From assembly GCF_001424755.1 (NCBI RefSeq), contig NZ_LMRF01000001.1, positions 1,234,021 through 1,298,020 of the forward strand: a stretch of 64,000 nt of DNA. The letters are read 5' to 3'. Shown here piece by piece: positions 7,530-16,452 of the stretch. The translations under genes were made by a program, and so were the position numbers. The stretch's first letter is position 1; every line of letters starts with the position of its first letter. The DNA comes from Marmoricola sp. Leaf446 (GTDB lineage: Bacteria; Actinomycetota; Actinomycetes; Propionibacteriales; Nocardioidaceae). The notes beneath the pieces are model-generated. The model saw nothing but the letters and a program-made list of their open reading frames with translations. It was not told the DNA's origin and searched no databases.

Positions 7530-8783
7530 ATGGGAGTTGCGGAGCGGATGCGTGACGCCGAGATCGCGGCGTTGGACCTCGTCGACAACCACCCCCCGGG
7601 TGTGCTGGACCACCTCGTGAGGACGGCGGCGCTCGTAACGGGCGCGGCCGGGGCCCGCATCAACGTGCTGACCTCCTCGGCCCAGCACACCATCGCCGAC
7701 TCCAACGGTGCCGTGGGTCGTTCCGACATCGAGGCCTCGTTGTGCGCCCGGGTGATCGGCACCAGCCCCACCGGTCGTCACGTCGTGCCGGACGCCACGG
7801 TGGACCCGCGGTTGCGCGACAGCGAGTGGGTCACCTCGGGGGCCGTGACGACCTACGCCTCGACCGAGCTCGTCAGCTCCCACGGCGTCGCGGTCGGCAC
7901 CCTGTGCATCTTCGCCCCGCAGCCGGTCGAGGTGGCCGAGAGCACGATGCTCGCGCTGCAGGAGCTCGGGGCCGCCGCCATGGAGGCGCTCGAGACGCAC
8001 CGTCGCGACGTCGACATGCAGCGCCTGCTCTCCGAGCTCGCCGGCGGCAGCCGCGAGCTGCGCCGCTCCAACGAGCACCTGGCCGCCTTCGCGGGGCAGG
8101 TGAGCCACGACGTGCAGGGCCCCCTGGCCGCCGTGCAGATGTCGCTCCAGCTGCTCGAGGAGGAGGTCGCCACCGACGGCGAACCCGTCCAGGACCCCGA
8201 CGCGGTGGCCATGCTGATGCGCAGGGCGATGTCGGGCGCGCAGCGGATGCGGGCCACCGTGGCCGGACTGATGGACTTCGCCGTCCTCGGCGGCCGGCTC
8301 GAGGTCGCGAGGCTCGACACCGGCGTCCTCGTCGAGGAGGTGCTGCAGGACCTCTCCGCCCGGCGCGGCCGCACCGAGGTGGTCGTCGAGGACCTGCCGC
8401 CGGTGCACGGCGACGGGGTGCAGGTCCGGGCGGTGCTGCAGAACCTGTTGGCCAACGCGATGAAGTACGCCGTGGCGGAGCGCCCGGTCGTCCGGGTCAG
8501 CGGCCGCACCGTGGACGGCGTGACGCGCGTGAGCATCACCGACAACGGCCCCGGCGTGCCCGTGGCCCAGCGGAGCCGGGTCTTCGACCTGATGGTCCGC
8601 GGCGACGGGGTGAGCCAGACCGGGGTCGAGGGCCTCGGCATCGGGCTGGCGACGTGCCGCCGTGTGGTGGAGTCCCACGGCGGCCGGATCGGCGTGGGCG
8701 AGGCCCCCGGTGGCGGGGCGGACTTCTGGTTCGAGCTGCCTGACCAAACCGACCAAGCGGACCAACCGGGCGCGGTCGCCTGA
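7530..8783 (+). CDS. Cytosolic GAF-domain sensor histidine kinase
   Basis: Two-component sensor kinase of 417 aa with no membrane segment. Residues about 25-155 form a GAF sensor domain (GARINVLTSSAQHTIADSNG to GTLCIFAPQP). A short coiled coil leads to the dimerisation/phosphoacceptor helix with the H-box SHDVQGPL (His193). The ATPase domain follows, with the N-box LLANAMKYA, DNGPGVP and GLGIGLATCRRVVESHGG. A repetitive DQTDQADQ tail ends the protein. It is paralogous to the next gene, shares its order of domains and has no response regulator beside it. The stimulus is unknown; GAF domains bind small ligands, haem or nucleotides. Confidence 0.88.
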   Translation: MGVAERMRDAEIAALDLVDNHPPGVLDHLVRTAALVTGAAGARINVLTSSAQHTIADSNGAVGRSDIEASLCARVIGTSPTGRHVVPDATVDPRLRDSEWVTSGAVTTYASTELVSSHGVAVGTLCIFAPQPVEVAESTMLALQELGAAAMEALETHRRDVDMQRLLSELAGGSRELRRSNEHLAAFAGQVSHDVQGPLAAVQMSLQLLEEEVATDGEPVQDPDAVAMLMRRAMSGAQRMRATVAGLMDFAVLGGRLEVARLDTGVLVEEVLQDLSARRGRTEVVVEDLPPVHGDGVQVRAVLQNLLANAMKYAVAERPVVRVSGRTVDGVTRVSITDNGPGVPVAQRSRVFDLMVRGDGVSQTGVEGLGIGLATCRRVVESHGGRIGVGEAPGGGADFWFELPDQTDQADQPGAVA

Positions 8784-8856
8784 TCGGACCGCGTCGTCCG
8801 GGTGCGCGGTCGCCGGACGTGGGTCACACTGCTTCCTGACCAGGTCAGGGGGCCCG

Positions 8857-10092
8857 ATGAGCGAAGCCGACGAGGCGTCGTCCCGCTCCGCTCTCGACCG
8901 GGTCCGCGACGCCCAGGTCGACGCCTATCGGGTGGCAGGCCTGCCGCAGGCGGAGCTGACCGACCTCGCCCGGCTGGCGGCCCAGATCGCCGGGGTCCCG
9001 GCGGCCGCGGTCAACCTGATGCGCTCGGGCGACCAGACCACCGTCGCGGCGTACGGCACGGAGACCGAGGTGTGCGCCCAGGAGGACGCGATGTGCGCCG
9101 CGATCCTCTACGACGGCCACCCGGTGCGCGTCGCGGACGCGTCCACCGATCCCCGGTGGGCCGACAATCCCTACGTCTCGGGGGAGCGCAACGTCTTCCG
9201 GTTCTACTGCGCCCACCAGCTGGTCACCCCCGGCGGCGTGGTCTTCGGGACGCTGTGCGTCTTCGACCACGAGCCGCGCGAGATCACCGACGAGGTCGAC
9301 GACCTGCTCGGCGACCTCGCCCACCGGGTGGTCGACCTGCTGGAGCTGCGGGTGCGCACCCGGCAGCTCGAGGACGCGGTCCGCGACCTGACCCAGACCC
9401 GCGGCCAGCTCGAGCGCTCCAACGAGCGGCTCAGCCTCTTCGCCGCCCAGGTCGCGCACGACCTCAAGGGTCCGCTGGCCTCGCTCTCCTTCGCCCTCGG
9501 CGTGCTCGACGACCACGACGGGTCGGTCGCCCCGGAGGACGCCTGGCTGGTCGCGCGCGCCCGCGGCAGCGTCGACCGGATGGACGCGCTGATCGGTGAC
9601 ATCCTGCGGTTCGCCACGGTCCAGGGCGGCGTCGTGCTCGACGAGGTGGACCTCGCCGGCCTCGTGCGCGAGGTCTGCGAGGACCTGCAGCTGCAGCTGC
9701 AGCGGGTCGAGGTCGTGCTGGGCGAGCTGCCGGCCGTGAGCGGTGACCGCACCCAGCTGCGCCTGGTGGTGCAGAACCTCGTCGCCAACGCCGCCCGCTT
9801 CACCCGCGACCGCCGGCACGCCCTGGTGCGGGTCTCCGCCGGGCTCGGCGACGACGTCGGCCGGGCGGGACGACGCGGCTGGTGGCTCGAGGTCGGCGAC
9901 AACGGCCCCGGAGTGCCGGAGCAGGACCGCGACCGCGTCTTCGAGCTCATGGTGCAGGGCACCGCCTCCGACGGGCTGGGCATCGGCCTGGCCACGGCCC
10001 GGCGGCTCGTCGAGGCCCACGGCGGCACGGTCCGCATCGGTGACGCACCCGAGGGCGGTGCGCTGCTGCGCATCGACGTCCCCGCGGGCTGA
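8857..10092 (+). CDS. Cytosolic GAF-domain sensor histidine kinase (paralogue)
   Basis: 411-aa sensor kinase with the same layout as the preceding gene: GAF domain (about 35-160, with EVCAQEDAMCAAILYDG and GTLCVFDHEPREI), a coiled coil (TRQLEDAVRDLTQTRGQLERSN), the H-box VAHDLKGPLASL (His201), then N-box LVANAARF, DNGPGVPEQDRDRVFELMVQG and GLGIGLATARRLVEAHGG. Two Cys in the GAF domain (EVCAQEDAMCA) might act in redox or metal sensing, which is conjecture. The ATG at 8857 has AGGGGG 6 nt upstream. Like its neighbour it is an orphan kinase, so the partner regulator must lie elsewhere. Confidence 0.88.
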   Translation: MSEADEASSRSALDRVRDAQVDAYRVAGLPQAELTDLARLAAQIAGVPAAAVNLMRSGDQTTVAAYGTETEVCAQEDAMCAAILYDGHPVRVADASTDPRWADNPYVSGERNVFRFYCAHQLVTPGGVVFGTLCVFDHEPREITDEVDDLLGDLAHRVVDLLELRVRTRQLEDAVRDLTQTRGQLERSNERLSLFAAQVAHDLKGPLASLSFALGVLDDHDGSVAPEDAWLVARARGSVDRMDALIGDILRFATVQGGVVLDEVDLAGLVREVCEDLQLQLQRVEVVLGELPAVSGDRTQLRLVVQNLVANAARFTRDRRHALVRVSAGLGDDVGRAGRRGWWLEVGDNGPGVPEQDRDRVFELMVQGTASDGLGIGLATARRLVEAHGGTVRIGDAPEGGALLRIDVPAG

Positions 10093-10114
10093 GCCGCCCG
10101 CGGGCGACGCGGGC

Positions 10115-10120
10115 TAGGGT
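10115..10120 (+). promoter_or_regulatory. Candidate leaderless -10 box of glycerate kinase
   Basis: TAGGGT is followed after 6 nt by the ATG at 10127. Confidence 0.45.
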
Positions 10121-10126
10121 CCGGGC

Positions 10127-11221
10127 ATGCGCGTCGTCATCGCTCCCGACAAGTTCGCCGGCACGCTGAGCGCGGTCGAGGCGGCCGCCGCGATCGCGGA
10201 GGGCTGGTCGCGACGTGCCCCCGACGACGAGCTGGTGCAGGTGCCGATGTCCGACGGCGGCCCGGGGTTCGTCGACGTGCTCCACGCCGCGCTCGGCGGC
10301 GAGCTCCAGGCCGTGACCGTCGACGACCCGTACGGCGCCCCCGTCCCCGCCGCGGTGCTGCGCGTGGGCGACACCGCCTACCTCGAGTGCGCGCAGGCCG
10401 TCGGCCTGCACCTGACCGAGCCCGACCGGCGGCGGCCCGAGGACGGCACCACCGTCGGCCTCGGACAGCTGCTCGCCGCGGCGGTCGAGGGCGGTGCGCG
10501 CCGGGTGGTGGTCGGCCTCGGCGGCTCGGCCACCAACGACGCCGGCGCCGGCCTGCTGGCCGCCCTCGGGGCCACCGCCGGGGCGGGCTCGCTCACGCAG
10601 GGTGCCACCGGGCTCGCCGAGGTCGGCGACGTCGACGTGAGCGCCGCCCGGGCCGCGGTGGAGGGGGTCGAGCTGGTCGTGGCCAGCGACGTCGACAACC
10701 CGCTGCTCGGCATCACCGGCGCCACCAAGATCTTCGGTCCCCAGAAGGGGCTCCCCGACGAGCGCCTGGTCGTCGTCGACGGCTGGCTGCAGCGCTTCGC
10801 CGAGCAGACCGACCGCAAGCTGGCCGCCCGCAAGGGCACCGGCGCCGCCGGCGGGCTCGGCTTCGCCCTCCAGCTCCTCGGCGCCGAGCAGACCAGCGGG
10901 GTGGTGGTGGTCGCCGAGGCCGTCGGGCTCGCCGACCTGGTGCGCGGCTCCGGGCTGGTGCTCACCGGCGAGGGCGCCTTCGACTTCCAGTCCCGCTCCG
11001 GCAAGGTGCCCTACGGCGTGGCCGAGGTGGCGGCCGCGGCGACGGTGCCGTGCGTGGCGCTGGCCGGCCAGGTGCTGGTGGGGTCCCGCGAGATGCGCGC
11101 CCTCGGCGTGGAGTCGGCGTACTCCCTCGTCGACCTGGTGGGGGAGGAGCGCGCCTTCGCCGCGCCCGCGGACGCCCTGGCCGAGCTGGCCGAGCGCACC
11201 GCCCGCACGTGGTCGCGCTGA
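10127..11221 (+). CDS. Glycerate kinase (GarK/GlxK family)
   Basis: Phosphorylates glycerate with ATP, feeding glyoxylate/serine-derived carbon into glycolysis. The 364-aa product is typical: MRVVIAPDKFAGTLSA start, MSDGGPGFVD substrate loop, GGSATNDAGAG around residue 130 and a C-terminal LTGEGAFDFQSRSGKVPYGVA motif. Family members make either 2- or 3-phosphoglycerate; the sequence does not let me choose. It is followed by erpA on the same strand, an order also recalled as Rv2205c-Rv2204c in M. tuberculosis. The start has TAGGGT 6 nt upstream. Confidence 0.9.
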   Translation: MRVVIAPDKFAGTLSAVEAAAAIAEGWSRRAPDDELVQVPMSDGGPGFVDVLHAALGGELQAVTVDDPYGAPVPAAVLRVGDTAYLECAQAVGLHLTEPDRRRPEDGTTVGLGQLLAAAVEGGARRVVVGLGGSATNDAGAGLLAALGATAGAGSLTQGATGLAEVGDVDVSAARAAVEGVELVVASDVDNPLLGITGATKIFGPQKGLPDERLVVVDGWLQRFAEQTDRKLAARKGTGAAGGLGFALQLLGAEQTSGVVVVAEAVGLADLVRGSGLVLTGEGAFDFQSRSGKVPYGVAEVAAAATVPCVALAGQVLVGSREMRALGVESAYSLVDLVGEERAFAAPADALAELAERTARTWSR

Positions 11222-11294
11222 TGGCTCGGAATATCCGGTCGTGTGCGACGATTGAGACGTCGTATCGCGCACCCGATCAGCACTGGAGAGCCAC

Positions 11295-11657
11295 ATGACC
11301 GAGCAGGTCGACACCGCTAGCGAGATCCGCACCGACGGCATCAACGTCACCGACACCGCGTCGAGCAAGGTCAAGAGCCTCCTGGAGCAGGAGGGTCGCG
11401 ACGACCTCCAGCTGCGCATCGCCGTGCAGCCCGGCGGCTGCTCGGGGCTGCGCTACCAGCTCTTCTTCGACGAGCGCACCCTCGACGGCGACGTCGTCAC
11501 CGACTTCGACGGCGTGTCCGTGGTGGTGGACCGCATGAGCGTCCCCTACCTCAACGGCGCCACCATCGACTTCATGGACTCGATCGAGAAGCAGGGCTTC
11601 ACCATCGACAACCCCAACGCCACCGGCTCCTGCGCCTGCGGCGACAGCTTCCACTGA
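11295..11657 (+). CDS. erpA: A-type iron-sulfur carrier (HesB/IscA/ErpA family)
   Basis: Carries and inserts Fe-S clusters into apoproteins in the cytosol. The 120-aa protein has the three invariant cysteines: Cys49 in QPGGCSGLRY and Cys113/Cys115 in the C-terminal GSCACGDSFH. GGAG lies about 7 nt before the ATG. The position directly upstream of a respiratory block with a Rieske Fe-S protein (qcrA) is suggestive, and the same adjacency is seen in mycobacteria. The choice between ErpA and IscA-like names is by convention for actinobacterial orthologues. Confidence 0.9.
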   Translation: MTEQVDTASEIRTDGINVTDTASSKVKSLLEQEGRDDLQLRIAVQPGGCSGLRYQLFFDERTLDGDVVTDFDGVSVVVDRMSVPYLNGATIDFMDSIEKQGFTIDNPNATGSCACGDSFH

Positions 11658-11728
11658 GCTGACGGCCCTCCGGGGCCACGGATTTCCAAGGCCGGTCCCC
11701 ACCGGCGCCCCGCGCCCTGTCGGACGCG

Positions 11729-11765
11729 ACGAGAGGCGGTTCCCCTCGAGGGAACCGCCTCTCGT
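11729..11765. terminator. Strong bidirectional hairpin terminator
   Basis: A perfect 15-bp stem (ACGAGAGGCGGTTCC / GGAACCGCCTCTCGT) with a 7-nt loop lies between erpA and the convergent small gene. There is no U-tract, as is common for actinobacterial terminators. Confidence 0.75.
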
Positions 11766-11792
11766 GCTGTCCGGACCGGCGACCGGTCGCGG

Positions 11793-12032
11793 CTAGTCGA
11801 GGTGCAGGTGCAGCCGCGAGGCCAGGTGGGCGGCCGCCTGGCTGACCGACACCTGCGGCTTGCGCACCTCGCGCGGCTGCGCGTCCCAGGCCAACGAGGG
11901 AGCCGGGCGCCCGAGGGCCCCGTCGAGGACCCGCTGCTCGGGGAGGCGGACGCGCTCCGCGCAGGCGGCGCAGTCGGTGGTCATCGTCGGGGCGGGGTCC
12001 TGGTCGGCGTAGGCGAGGCGCTCGTAGGTCAT
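11793..12032 (-). CDS. Small hypothetical protein with CxxC motif, 79 aa
   Basis: I do not recognise this family. The protein begins MTYERLAYADQDPAPTMTTDCAACAERVRLPEQRV, with a CxxC pair near residues 20-24 that could bind zinc, and ends in an Ala/His-rich helix (SVSQAAAHLASRLHLHLD). Support for its being real: TAGCGT 7 nt before the ATG (the same leaderless layout as neighbours), and a strong terminator just beyond its 3' end. An overlapping frame on the other strand is judged spurious because it lacks such signals. Confidence 0.55.
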   Translation of the reverse strand: MTYERLAYADQDPAPTMTTDCAACAERVRLPEQRVLDGALGRPAPSLAWDAQPREVRKPQVSVSQAAAHLASRLHLHLD

Positions 12033-12039
12033 GTCCGCG

Positions 12040-12045
12040 ACGCTA
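12040..12045 (-). promoter_or_regulatory. Candidate leaderless -10 box
   Basis: On the minus strand TAGCGT lies 7 nt before the ATG at 12032. Confidence 0.4.
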
Positions 12046-12178
12046 GGGGCTACTGGGGGGTACTCCGCGGTGTACCGCTGGGTAGTGTTCGGGGCGCGTC
12101 GCGCGGGTCCGTCCCAGCGTCCCCGGGGCGTCCGAGACCCGATCTCCCCACCCGCGAAGCCCTCCCCGAAGGACGCCC

Positions 12179-13156
12179 ATGTCGCTGCTGATCGCCGGAT
12201 CCATCGCCACCGACCACCTGATGAGCTTCGGGGGCAAGTTCGCCGACTCGCTCGTCGTCGACCAGCTCGACAAGCTGTCGGTGTCCTTCCTGGTCGACGA
12301 CCTCGAGATCCGACGCGGCGGCTGCGCCGGCAACATCTCCTTCGGCCTGGGCCAGCTCGGGCTGCGGCCGGTGCTGGTGGGGGCGGCGGGGGAGGACTTC
12401 GCCGGCTACCGCTCCTGGCTGGAGCGTCACGGCGTGGACTGCGAGTCGGTCCGGATCTCCGAGGACAAGCACACCGCGCGGTTCGTCTGCACGACCGACA
12501 CCACGATGGCGCAGTTCGCCAGCTTCTACCCCGGCGCGATGAGCGAGGCCCGGCTCATCGAGCTCGGGCCGATCGCCGCCCGGGTCGGTGAGCCCACCTT
12601 CGTGCTCGTCGGCCCCGACGACCCCGAGGGCATGGTCCGCCACACCCAGGAGTGCCGCCAGCGGGGCTACGCCTTCGTCGCCGACCCGAGCCAGCAGCTG
12701 GCCTTCGGCGAGGGCGACATGATCCGCGAGCTGGTCGACGGAGCGGCGTACCTGTTCTGCAACGAGTACGAGTCGCACATGATCGCCCAGAAGACGGGGT
12801 GGACGCCCGAGGAGATCCTGGCCCGGGTCGGCACCCAGGTGGTCACCCTCGGCAAGGACGGCGTCCGCGTGGAGTCCACCACGGCCGAGACCGTGACGGT
12901 CACGGCCGTCCCCGACGTCACCGCGGTGGAGCCCACCGGTGTCGGCGACGCGTTCCGGTCGGGCTTCCTGGCTGCGCTGGAGTGGGGCCTGGGCCACGAG
13001 CGGGCCGCTCAGGTCGGCTGCGTGCTCGCGGCGTACGTCGTGGAGCGGGTCGGCACGCAGGAGTACTCCTTCACCCACCAGCAGTTCGTCGACCGCGTCG
13101 CCACGGCGTACGGCGACGACGCGGCCGCCGAGGTGCGCCCGCACCTGCTGGGCTGA
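12179..13156 (+). CDS. adoK: PfkB-family carbohydrate/adenosine kinase
   Basis: Ribokinase-family enzyme of 325 aa. Orthologues in the same gene context in mycobacteria (Rv2202c) were described as adenosine kinase and also as a carbohydrate kinase (CbhK), so the substrate is probably a nucleoside or sugar. Visible landmarks: MSLLIAGSIATDHLMSF, the RRGGCAGNISFGLGQLG substrate motif near residue 45, the CNEYES stretch and a C-terminal ATP/anion-hole motif PTGVGDAFRSGF in which GVGD replaces GAGD and Asp is the catalytic base. It stands between erpA and ctaC, as in mycobacteria. Confidence 0.85.
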   Translation: MSLLIAGSIATDHLMSFGGKFADSLVVDQLDKLSVSFLVDDLEIRRGGCAGNISFGLGQLGLRPVLVGAAGEDFAGYRSWLERHGVDCESVRISEDKHTARFVCTTDTTMAQFASFYPGAMSEARLIELGPIAARVGEPTFVLVGPDDPEGMVRHTQECRQRGYAFVADPSQQLAFGEGDMIRELVDGAAYLFCNEYESHMIAQKTGWTPEEILARVGTQVVTLGKDGVRVESTTAETVTVTAVPDVTAVEPTGVGDAFRSGFLAALEWGLGHERAAQVGCVLAAYVVERVGTQEYSFTHQQFVDRVATAYGDDAAAEVRPHLLG

Positions 13157-13161
13157 GGCCT

Positions 13162-13181
13162 CCCGCACCTCCGGGTGCGGG
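13162..13181 (+). terminator. Hairpin terminator after the PfkB kinase
   Basis: An 8-bp stem CCCGCACC / GGTGCGGG with a 4-nt loop lies 5 nt after the stop codon. Confidence 0.6.
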
Positions 13182-13306
13182 TTCACAGCGAGAACCCACC
13201 CACGACCCGGACGTCTCTCAGGAGGGGCGGGTAGTAGGCTCAAGGAGTCCGTAGTTGGCTCCGTCGACCACCGTGTCCGCCGGTCACCACACGAAAGGGC
13301 TCGTCC

Positions 13307-14194
13307 GTGAGTCTGCAGTTCCCCACCCGCCTGCGCCGGTCCTCGGCGACGGGTCTGCTGGTCGCCGTCGCGCTGGTGCTGAGCGGCTGCTCGGCCGAGA
13401 CCGACACCCAGCTCAAGCGGCTCGCGATGCCCGAGGCGGCCACCGCCGAGGCACCGGCCGTGCACACGTTGTGGATCTGGGCCTGGGTCGCCGCGATGAT
13501 CACCGGCGTCCTGGTCTGGGGCCTCATCCTCTACGCCTCCTTCCGCTACCGCCGGCGCAACGAGTCCGAGATCCCCGTGCAGACGCGCTACAACCTGCCG
13601 ATCGAGGTCATGTACACCATCGCGCCGGTCATCATGGTGCTGGTCTTCTTCGTCTTCACCCTCCGCGCGCAGGCCGACGTCCTCAAGGACGACGACAACG
13701 CCGACAACGTGGTGACCGTGGTCGGGCAGCAGTGGTCCTGGTCGTTCAACTACAACCTGGGCTACGACGAGGAGTCCGAGCAGTACGAGCCCCGTGACGG
13801 CGAGGACGTCGTCTACGACGTCGGCACCGCCGCGGAGCCGCCCACGCTGTGGCTCGTCAAGGACCAGTCGGTGCAGTTCAACCTCACCTCGCCCGACGTC
13901 ATCCACTCGTTCTGGGTGCCGGCGTTCCTGTTCAAGATGGACGTCATCCCCGGCCGCCACAACAGCTTCAGCGTCACCCCGACCCGGACGGGCACCTTCG
14001 AGGGCAGGTGCGCCGAGCTGTGCGGCGTACGCCACACCCGGATGCTCTTCAACGTCAAGGTCGTCGACCAGCAGGAGTACGACGATCACCTGGCCTCGCT
14101 CGCCGAGCGCGGCAACACCGGCCCCGCCCTCGGTGGCGCCGAGGTCAACACCGTCACCGGCCTCGAGGCCGAGAGCAACGGAGGAGAAGAGTGA
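13307..14194 (+). CDS. ctaC: Cytochrome c oxidase subunit II (aa3-type), lipoprotein
   Basis: Carries the CuA centre that passes electrons from the QcrC haems to CtaD. The 295-aa precursor has a lipoprotein signal ending LSGC (Cys28) and two membrane helices (about 50-72 and 95-117). The cupredoxin domain has CuA ligands VIHSFWVP (His) and [16 protein letters not shown] (two Cys, His, Met). The GTG at 13307 follows GAAAGGG. It overlaps ctaD by 4 nt (GTGA). An extra loop [18 protein letters not shown] in the cupredoxin domain resembles actinobacterial CtaC insertions. TAGGCT at 13235-13240 is a possible -10. Confidence 0.95.
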   Translation: MSLQFPTRLRRSSATGLLVAVALVLSGCSAETDTQLKRLAMPEAATAEAPAVHTLWIWAWVAAMITGVLVWGLILYASFRYRRRNESEIPVQTRYNLPIEVMYTIAPVIMVLVFFVFTLRAQADVLKDDDNADNVVTVVGQQWSWSFNYNLGYDEESEQYEPRDGEDVVYDVGTAAEPPTLWLVKDQSVQFNLTSPDVIHSFWVPAFLFKMDVIPGRHNSFSVTPTRTGTFEGRCAELCGVRHTRMLFNVKVVDQQEYDDHLASLAERGNTGPALGGAEVNTVTGLEAESNGGEE

Positions 14195-15939
14195 CCGCCG
14201 TCTCCGACGCGCCCAGCACCACGCAGCGCGTCACCACCCCCCGCAAGCCCAGCCTGGGCCAGCAGGTCGTCCGGATCCTGACGACCACGGACCACAAGCT
14301 CATCGGCAAGCTCTACCTGACCACCAGCTTCGCGTGGTTCCTGGTCGGCGGCCTGCTCGCGCTCGTCATCCGCTCCGAGCTCGCGTTCCCGGGCTCCCAG
14401 GTGGTCAGCGACGAGGTCTACAACCAGCTGTTCACCATGCACGGCACGATCATGCTGCTGCTGTTCGCGACGCCACTGTTCTTCGGCTTCGCCAACGTGC
14501 TGGTCCCGCTGCAGATCGGTGCGCCCGACGTGGCGTTCCCGCGGCTGAACATGCTCGCCTACTGGTTCTACCTCTTCGGCGGCATCATCACCTTCTCCGG
14601 CTTCTTCACCCGTGAGGGCGCCGCAGACTTCGGCTGGACGGCGTACACCCCGCTCAGCGACGGCGTGCGCTCCCCGGGCGTCGGCGGCGACCTGTGGGTG
14701 ATGGGCCTGTGGCTCGCCGGTCTGGGCACCATCCTCGGTGCGGTCAACTTCACCGTGACGATCATCTGCATGCGCGCGCCCGGCATGACGATGTTCCGGA
14801 TGCCGATCTTCGTCTGGAACTCGCTGGTCACCAGCCTGCTGGTCCTGATCGCGTTCCCGATCTTCGCCGCCGCGCTGCTCGCGCTGGCCGCCGACCGCAC
14901 GCTGGGGGCCCAGGTGTTCGCCCCGGAGCACGGAGGCGCCATCTTGTGGCAGCACCTGTTCTGGTTCTTCGGCCACCCCGAGGTCTACATCCTCGCGCTG
15001 CCGTTCTTCGGCATCATCACCGAGATCCTCCCGGTCTTCAGCCGCAAGCCGATCTTCGGCTACGTCGGCCTGGTGGCCGCCACCCTGGCCATCGCCGTGC
15101 TCTCCGTCGCCGTGTGGGCCCACCACATGTTCGTCACCGGGGCGGTCGACCTGGCGTTCTTCTCCGGCATGACCTTCCTGATCGCCGTGCCCACGGGCGT
15201 GAAGTTCTTCAACTGGATCGGCACGATGTGGGGCGGATCGATCAGCTTCGACACGCCCATGCTCTGGTCGGTCGGCTTCCTGACGACCTTCCTCTTCGGT
15301 GGTCTCACCGGCGTCATCCTGGCCTCGCCGCCGCTGGACTTCCACGTCTCGGACTCCTACTTCGTGGTGGCCCACTTCCACTACGTCGTCTTCGGCACCG
15401 TCGTGTTCGCGATGTTTGCCGGCTTCTACTTCTGGTGGCCCAAGATGACCGGCCGGATGCTCGACGAGACCCTCGGCAAGGTCCACTTCTGGCTGCTGTT
15501 CCTCGGGTTCCACACCACCTTCCTCGTCCAGCACTGGCTCGGCGTCGAGGGCATGCCGCGGCGGTACGCCGACTACGCCGCCGGCGACGGGTTCACCACC
15601 CTCAACCAGATCTCCACCATCGGTGCCTTCCTGCTGGCGTTCTCCACGCTGCCGTTCCTGTGGAACGTCTACGTCAGCTCGCGCTCGCCGAAGGTGTCGG
15701 TCGACGACCCGTGGGGCTGGGGCCGCTCCCTGGAGTGGGCCACCTCCTGCCCGCCGCCGCGCCACAACTTCGTGACGCTGCCCCGGATCCGCTCGGAGTC
15801 CCCGGCCTTCGACCTCCACCACCCGGAGATCGCCGCGCTGGAGTACGCCGACAACGACCTCAGCGGTGCCGCTGACGCGCCCGACATGGACGGCCGCTTC
15901 GGCAACCTCGCCGAGAACGACAAGGGGGAGGGTCGATGA
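14191..15939 (+). CDS. ctaD: Cytochrome c oxidase subunit I (aa3-type)
   Basis: Catalytic haem-copper subunit that reduces O2 to water and pumps protons. The 582-aa protein has twelve predicted helices. Haem a ligand: TMHGTI. CuB site: [14 protein letters not shown] with the His-Tyr pair, and WAHHMF. Haem a3/a ligands: [11 protein letters not shown]. The GPE-VYI Glu needed for the D-channel (A-type oxidase) is present. Translation starts at GTG 14191, coupled to ctaC, with GAGGAGAAGA directly before it. The C-terminal extension (about 540-582) is acidic and hydrophilic, as in actinobacteria. Confidence 0.97.
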   Translation: MTAVSDAPSTTQRVTTPRKPSLGQQVVRILTTTDHKLIGKLYLTTSFAWFLVGGLLALVIRSELAFPGSQVVSDEVYNQLFTMHGTIMLLLFATPLFFGFANVLVPLQIGAPDVAFPRLNMLAYWFYLFGGIITFSGFFTREGAADFGWTAYTPLSDGVRSPGVGGDLWVMGLWLAGLGTILGAVNFTVTIICMRAPGMTMFRMPIFVWNSLVTSLLVLIAFPIFAAALLALAADRTLGAQVFAPEHGGAILWQHLFWFFGHPEVYILALPFFGIITEILPVFSRKPIFGYVGLVAATLAIAVLSVAVWAHHMFVTGAVDLAFFSGMTFLIAVPTGVKFFNWIGTMWGGSISFDTPMLWSVGFLTTFLFGGLTGVILASPPLDFHVSDSYFVVAHFHYVVFGTVVFAMFAGFYFWWPKMTGRMLDETLGKVHFWLLFLGFHTTFLVQHWLGVEGMPRRYADYAAGDGFTTLNQISTIGAFLLAFSTLPFLWNVYVSSRSPKVSVDDPWGWGRSLEWATSCPPPRHNFVTLPRIRSESPAFDLHHPEIAALEYADNDLSGAADAPDMDGRFGNLAENDKGEGR

Positions 15940-16331
15940 AGGCCGAGACCTGGATGTTCGTCTTCTGCAGCGTCTTCTTCGTCCTGGTGACGCCGCTGTA
16001 CTACCTCTCCAGCGGTGACCTGACCGGCACCACCGCCCTGGTGATGACGTTCCTGCTCACCACCCTGATCGCGTTCTACCTTGGCTTCCACGCCCGCAAG
16101 ATGGAGCCGCGCCCGGAGGACCGCAAGGACGGCGAGATCGCGGAGGGCGCCGGAGAGCTGGGGTTCTTCCCGCCCTACAGCTGGTGGCCGCTGTGGTGCG
16201 CGCTGTGCCTCTCGGCGATGGTGCTCGGCGTCGCGATCGGGTGGTGGCTGTTCCTCATCGGTGCCGCGCTCGGTGCGATCGCCCTGTGCGGCCTGATCTT
16301 CGAGTACTACCGCGGCGAGTACGCCCACTGA
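15936..16331 (+). CDS. ctaF: Cytochrome c oxidase subunit IV, actinobacterial type
   Basis: Small subunit of the aa3 oxidase within the bcc-aa3 supercomplex; 131 aa with four hydrophobic segments (about 5-22, 30-48, 80-100 and 105-122) arranged as two helical pairs around a charged loop ([14 protein letters not shown]) and the family motif [12 protein letters not shown]. The ATG overlaps the ctaD stop (ATGA), so the three cta genes are one coupled unit. The family has no catalytic residues; it is structural. Confidence 0.92.
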   Translation: MKAETWMFVFCSVFFVLVTPLYYLSSGDLTGTTALVMTFLLTTLIAFYLGFHARKMEPRPEDRKDGEIAEGAGELGFFPPYSWWPLWCALCLSAMVLGVAIGWWLFLIGAALGAIALCGLIFEYYRGEYAH

Positions 16332-16353
16332 GGTCGGCGTACGCCTGACGTCG

Positions 16354-16369
16354 TGTGACACGGCTCACG
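16354..16369. promoter_or_regulatory. Candidate Crp/GlxR-type operator
   Basis: TGTGA-N6-TCACG matches the cAMP-receptor family consensus TGTGA-N6-TCACA in nine of ten arm positions. It is centred about 60 bp upstream of the start predicted from TAGCCT at 16410-16415, an activator-like position. This is pattern matching only. Confidence 0.4.
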
Positions 16370-16409
16370 TCGGCAGCGAGACCTGGGAGTCTCGTAATGC
16401 GTGAGTTGC

Positions 16410-16415
16410 TAGCCT
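16410..16415 (+). promoter_or_regulatory. Candidate -10 box of the L,D-transpeptidase gene
   Basis: TAGCCT, 37 nt before the ATG at 16453, leaves a short leader. Confidence 0.35.
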
Positions 16416-16452
16416 GAACGCGGTTCTGCCCGACGTTCTCTGGAGTCATGCG

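Noticed and set aside
12050..14089. A 679-codon open frame on the minus strand
   Set aside because: Antisense to the PfkB kinase and ctaC, crosses a strong intergenic region and has no domain or ribosome site.
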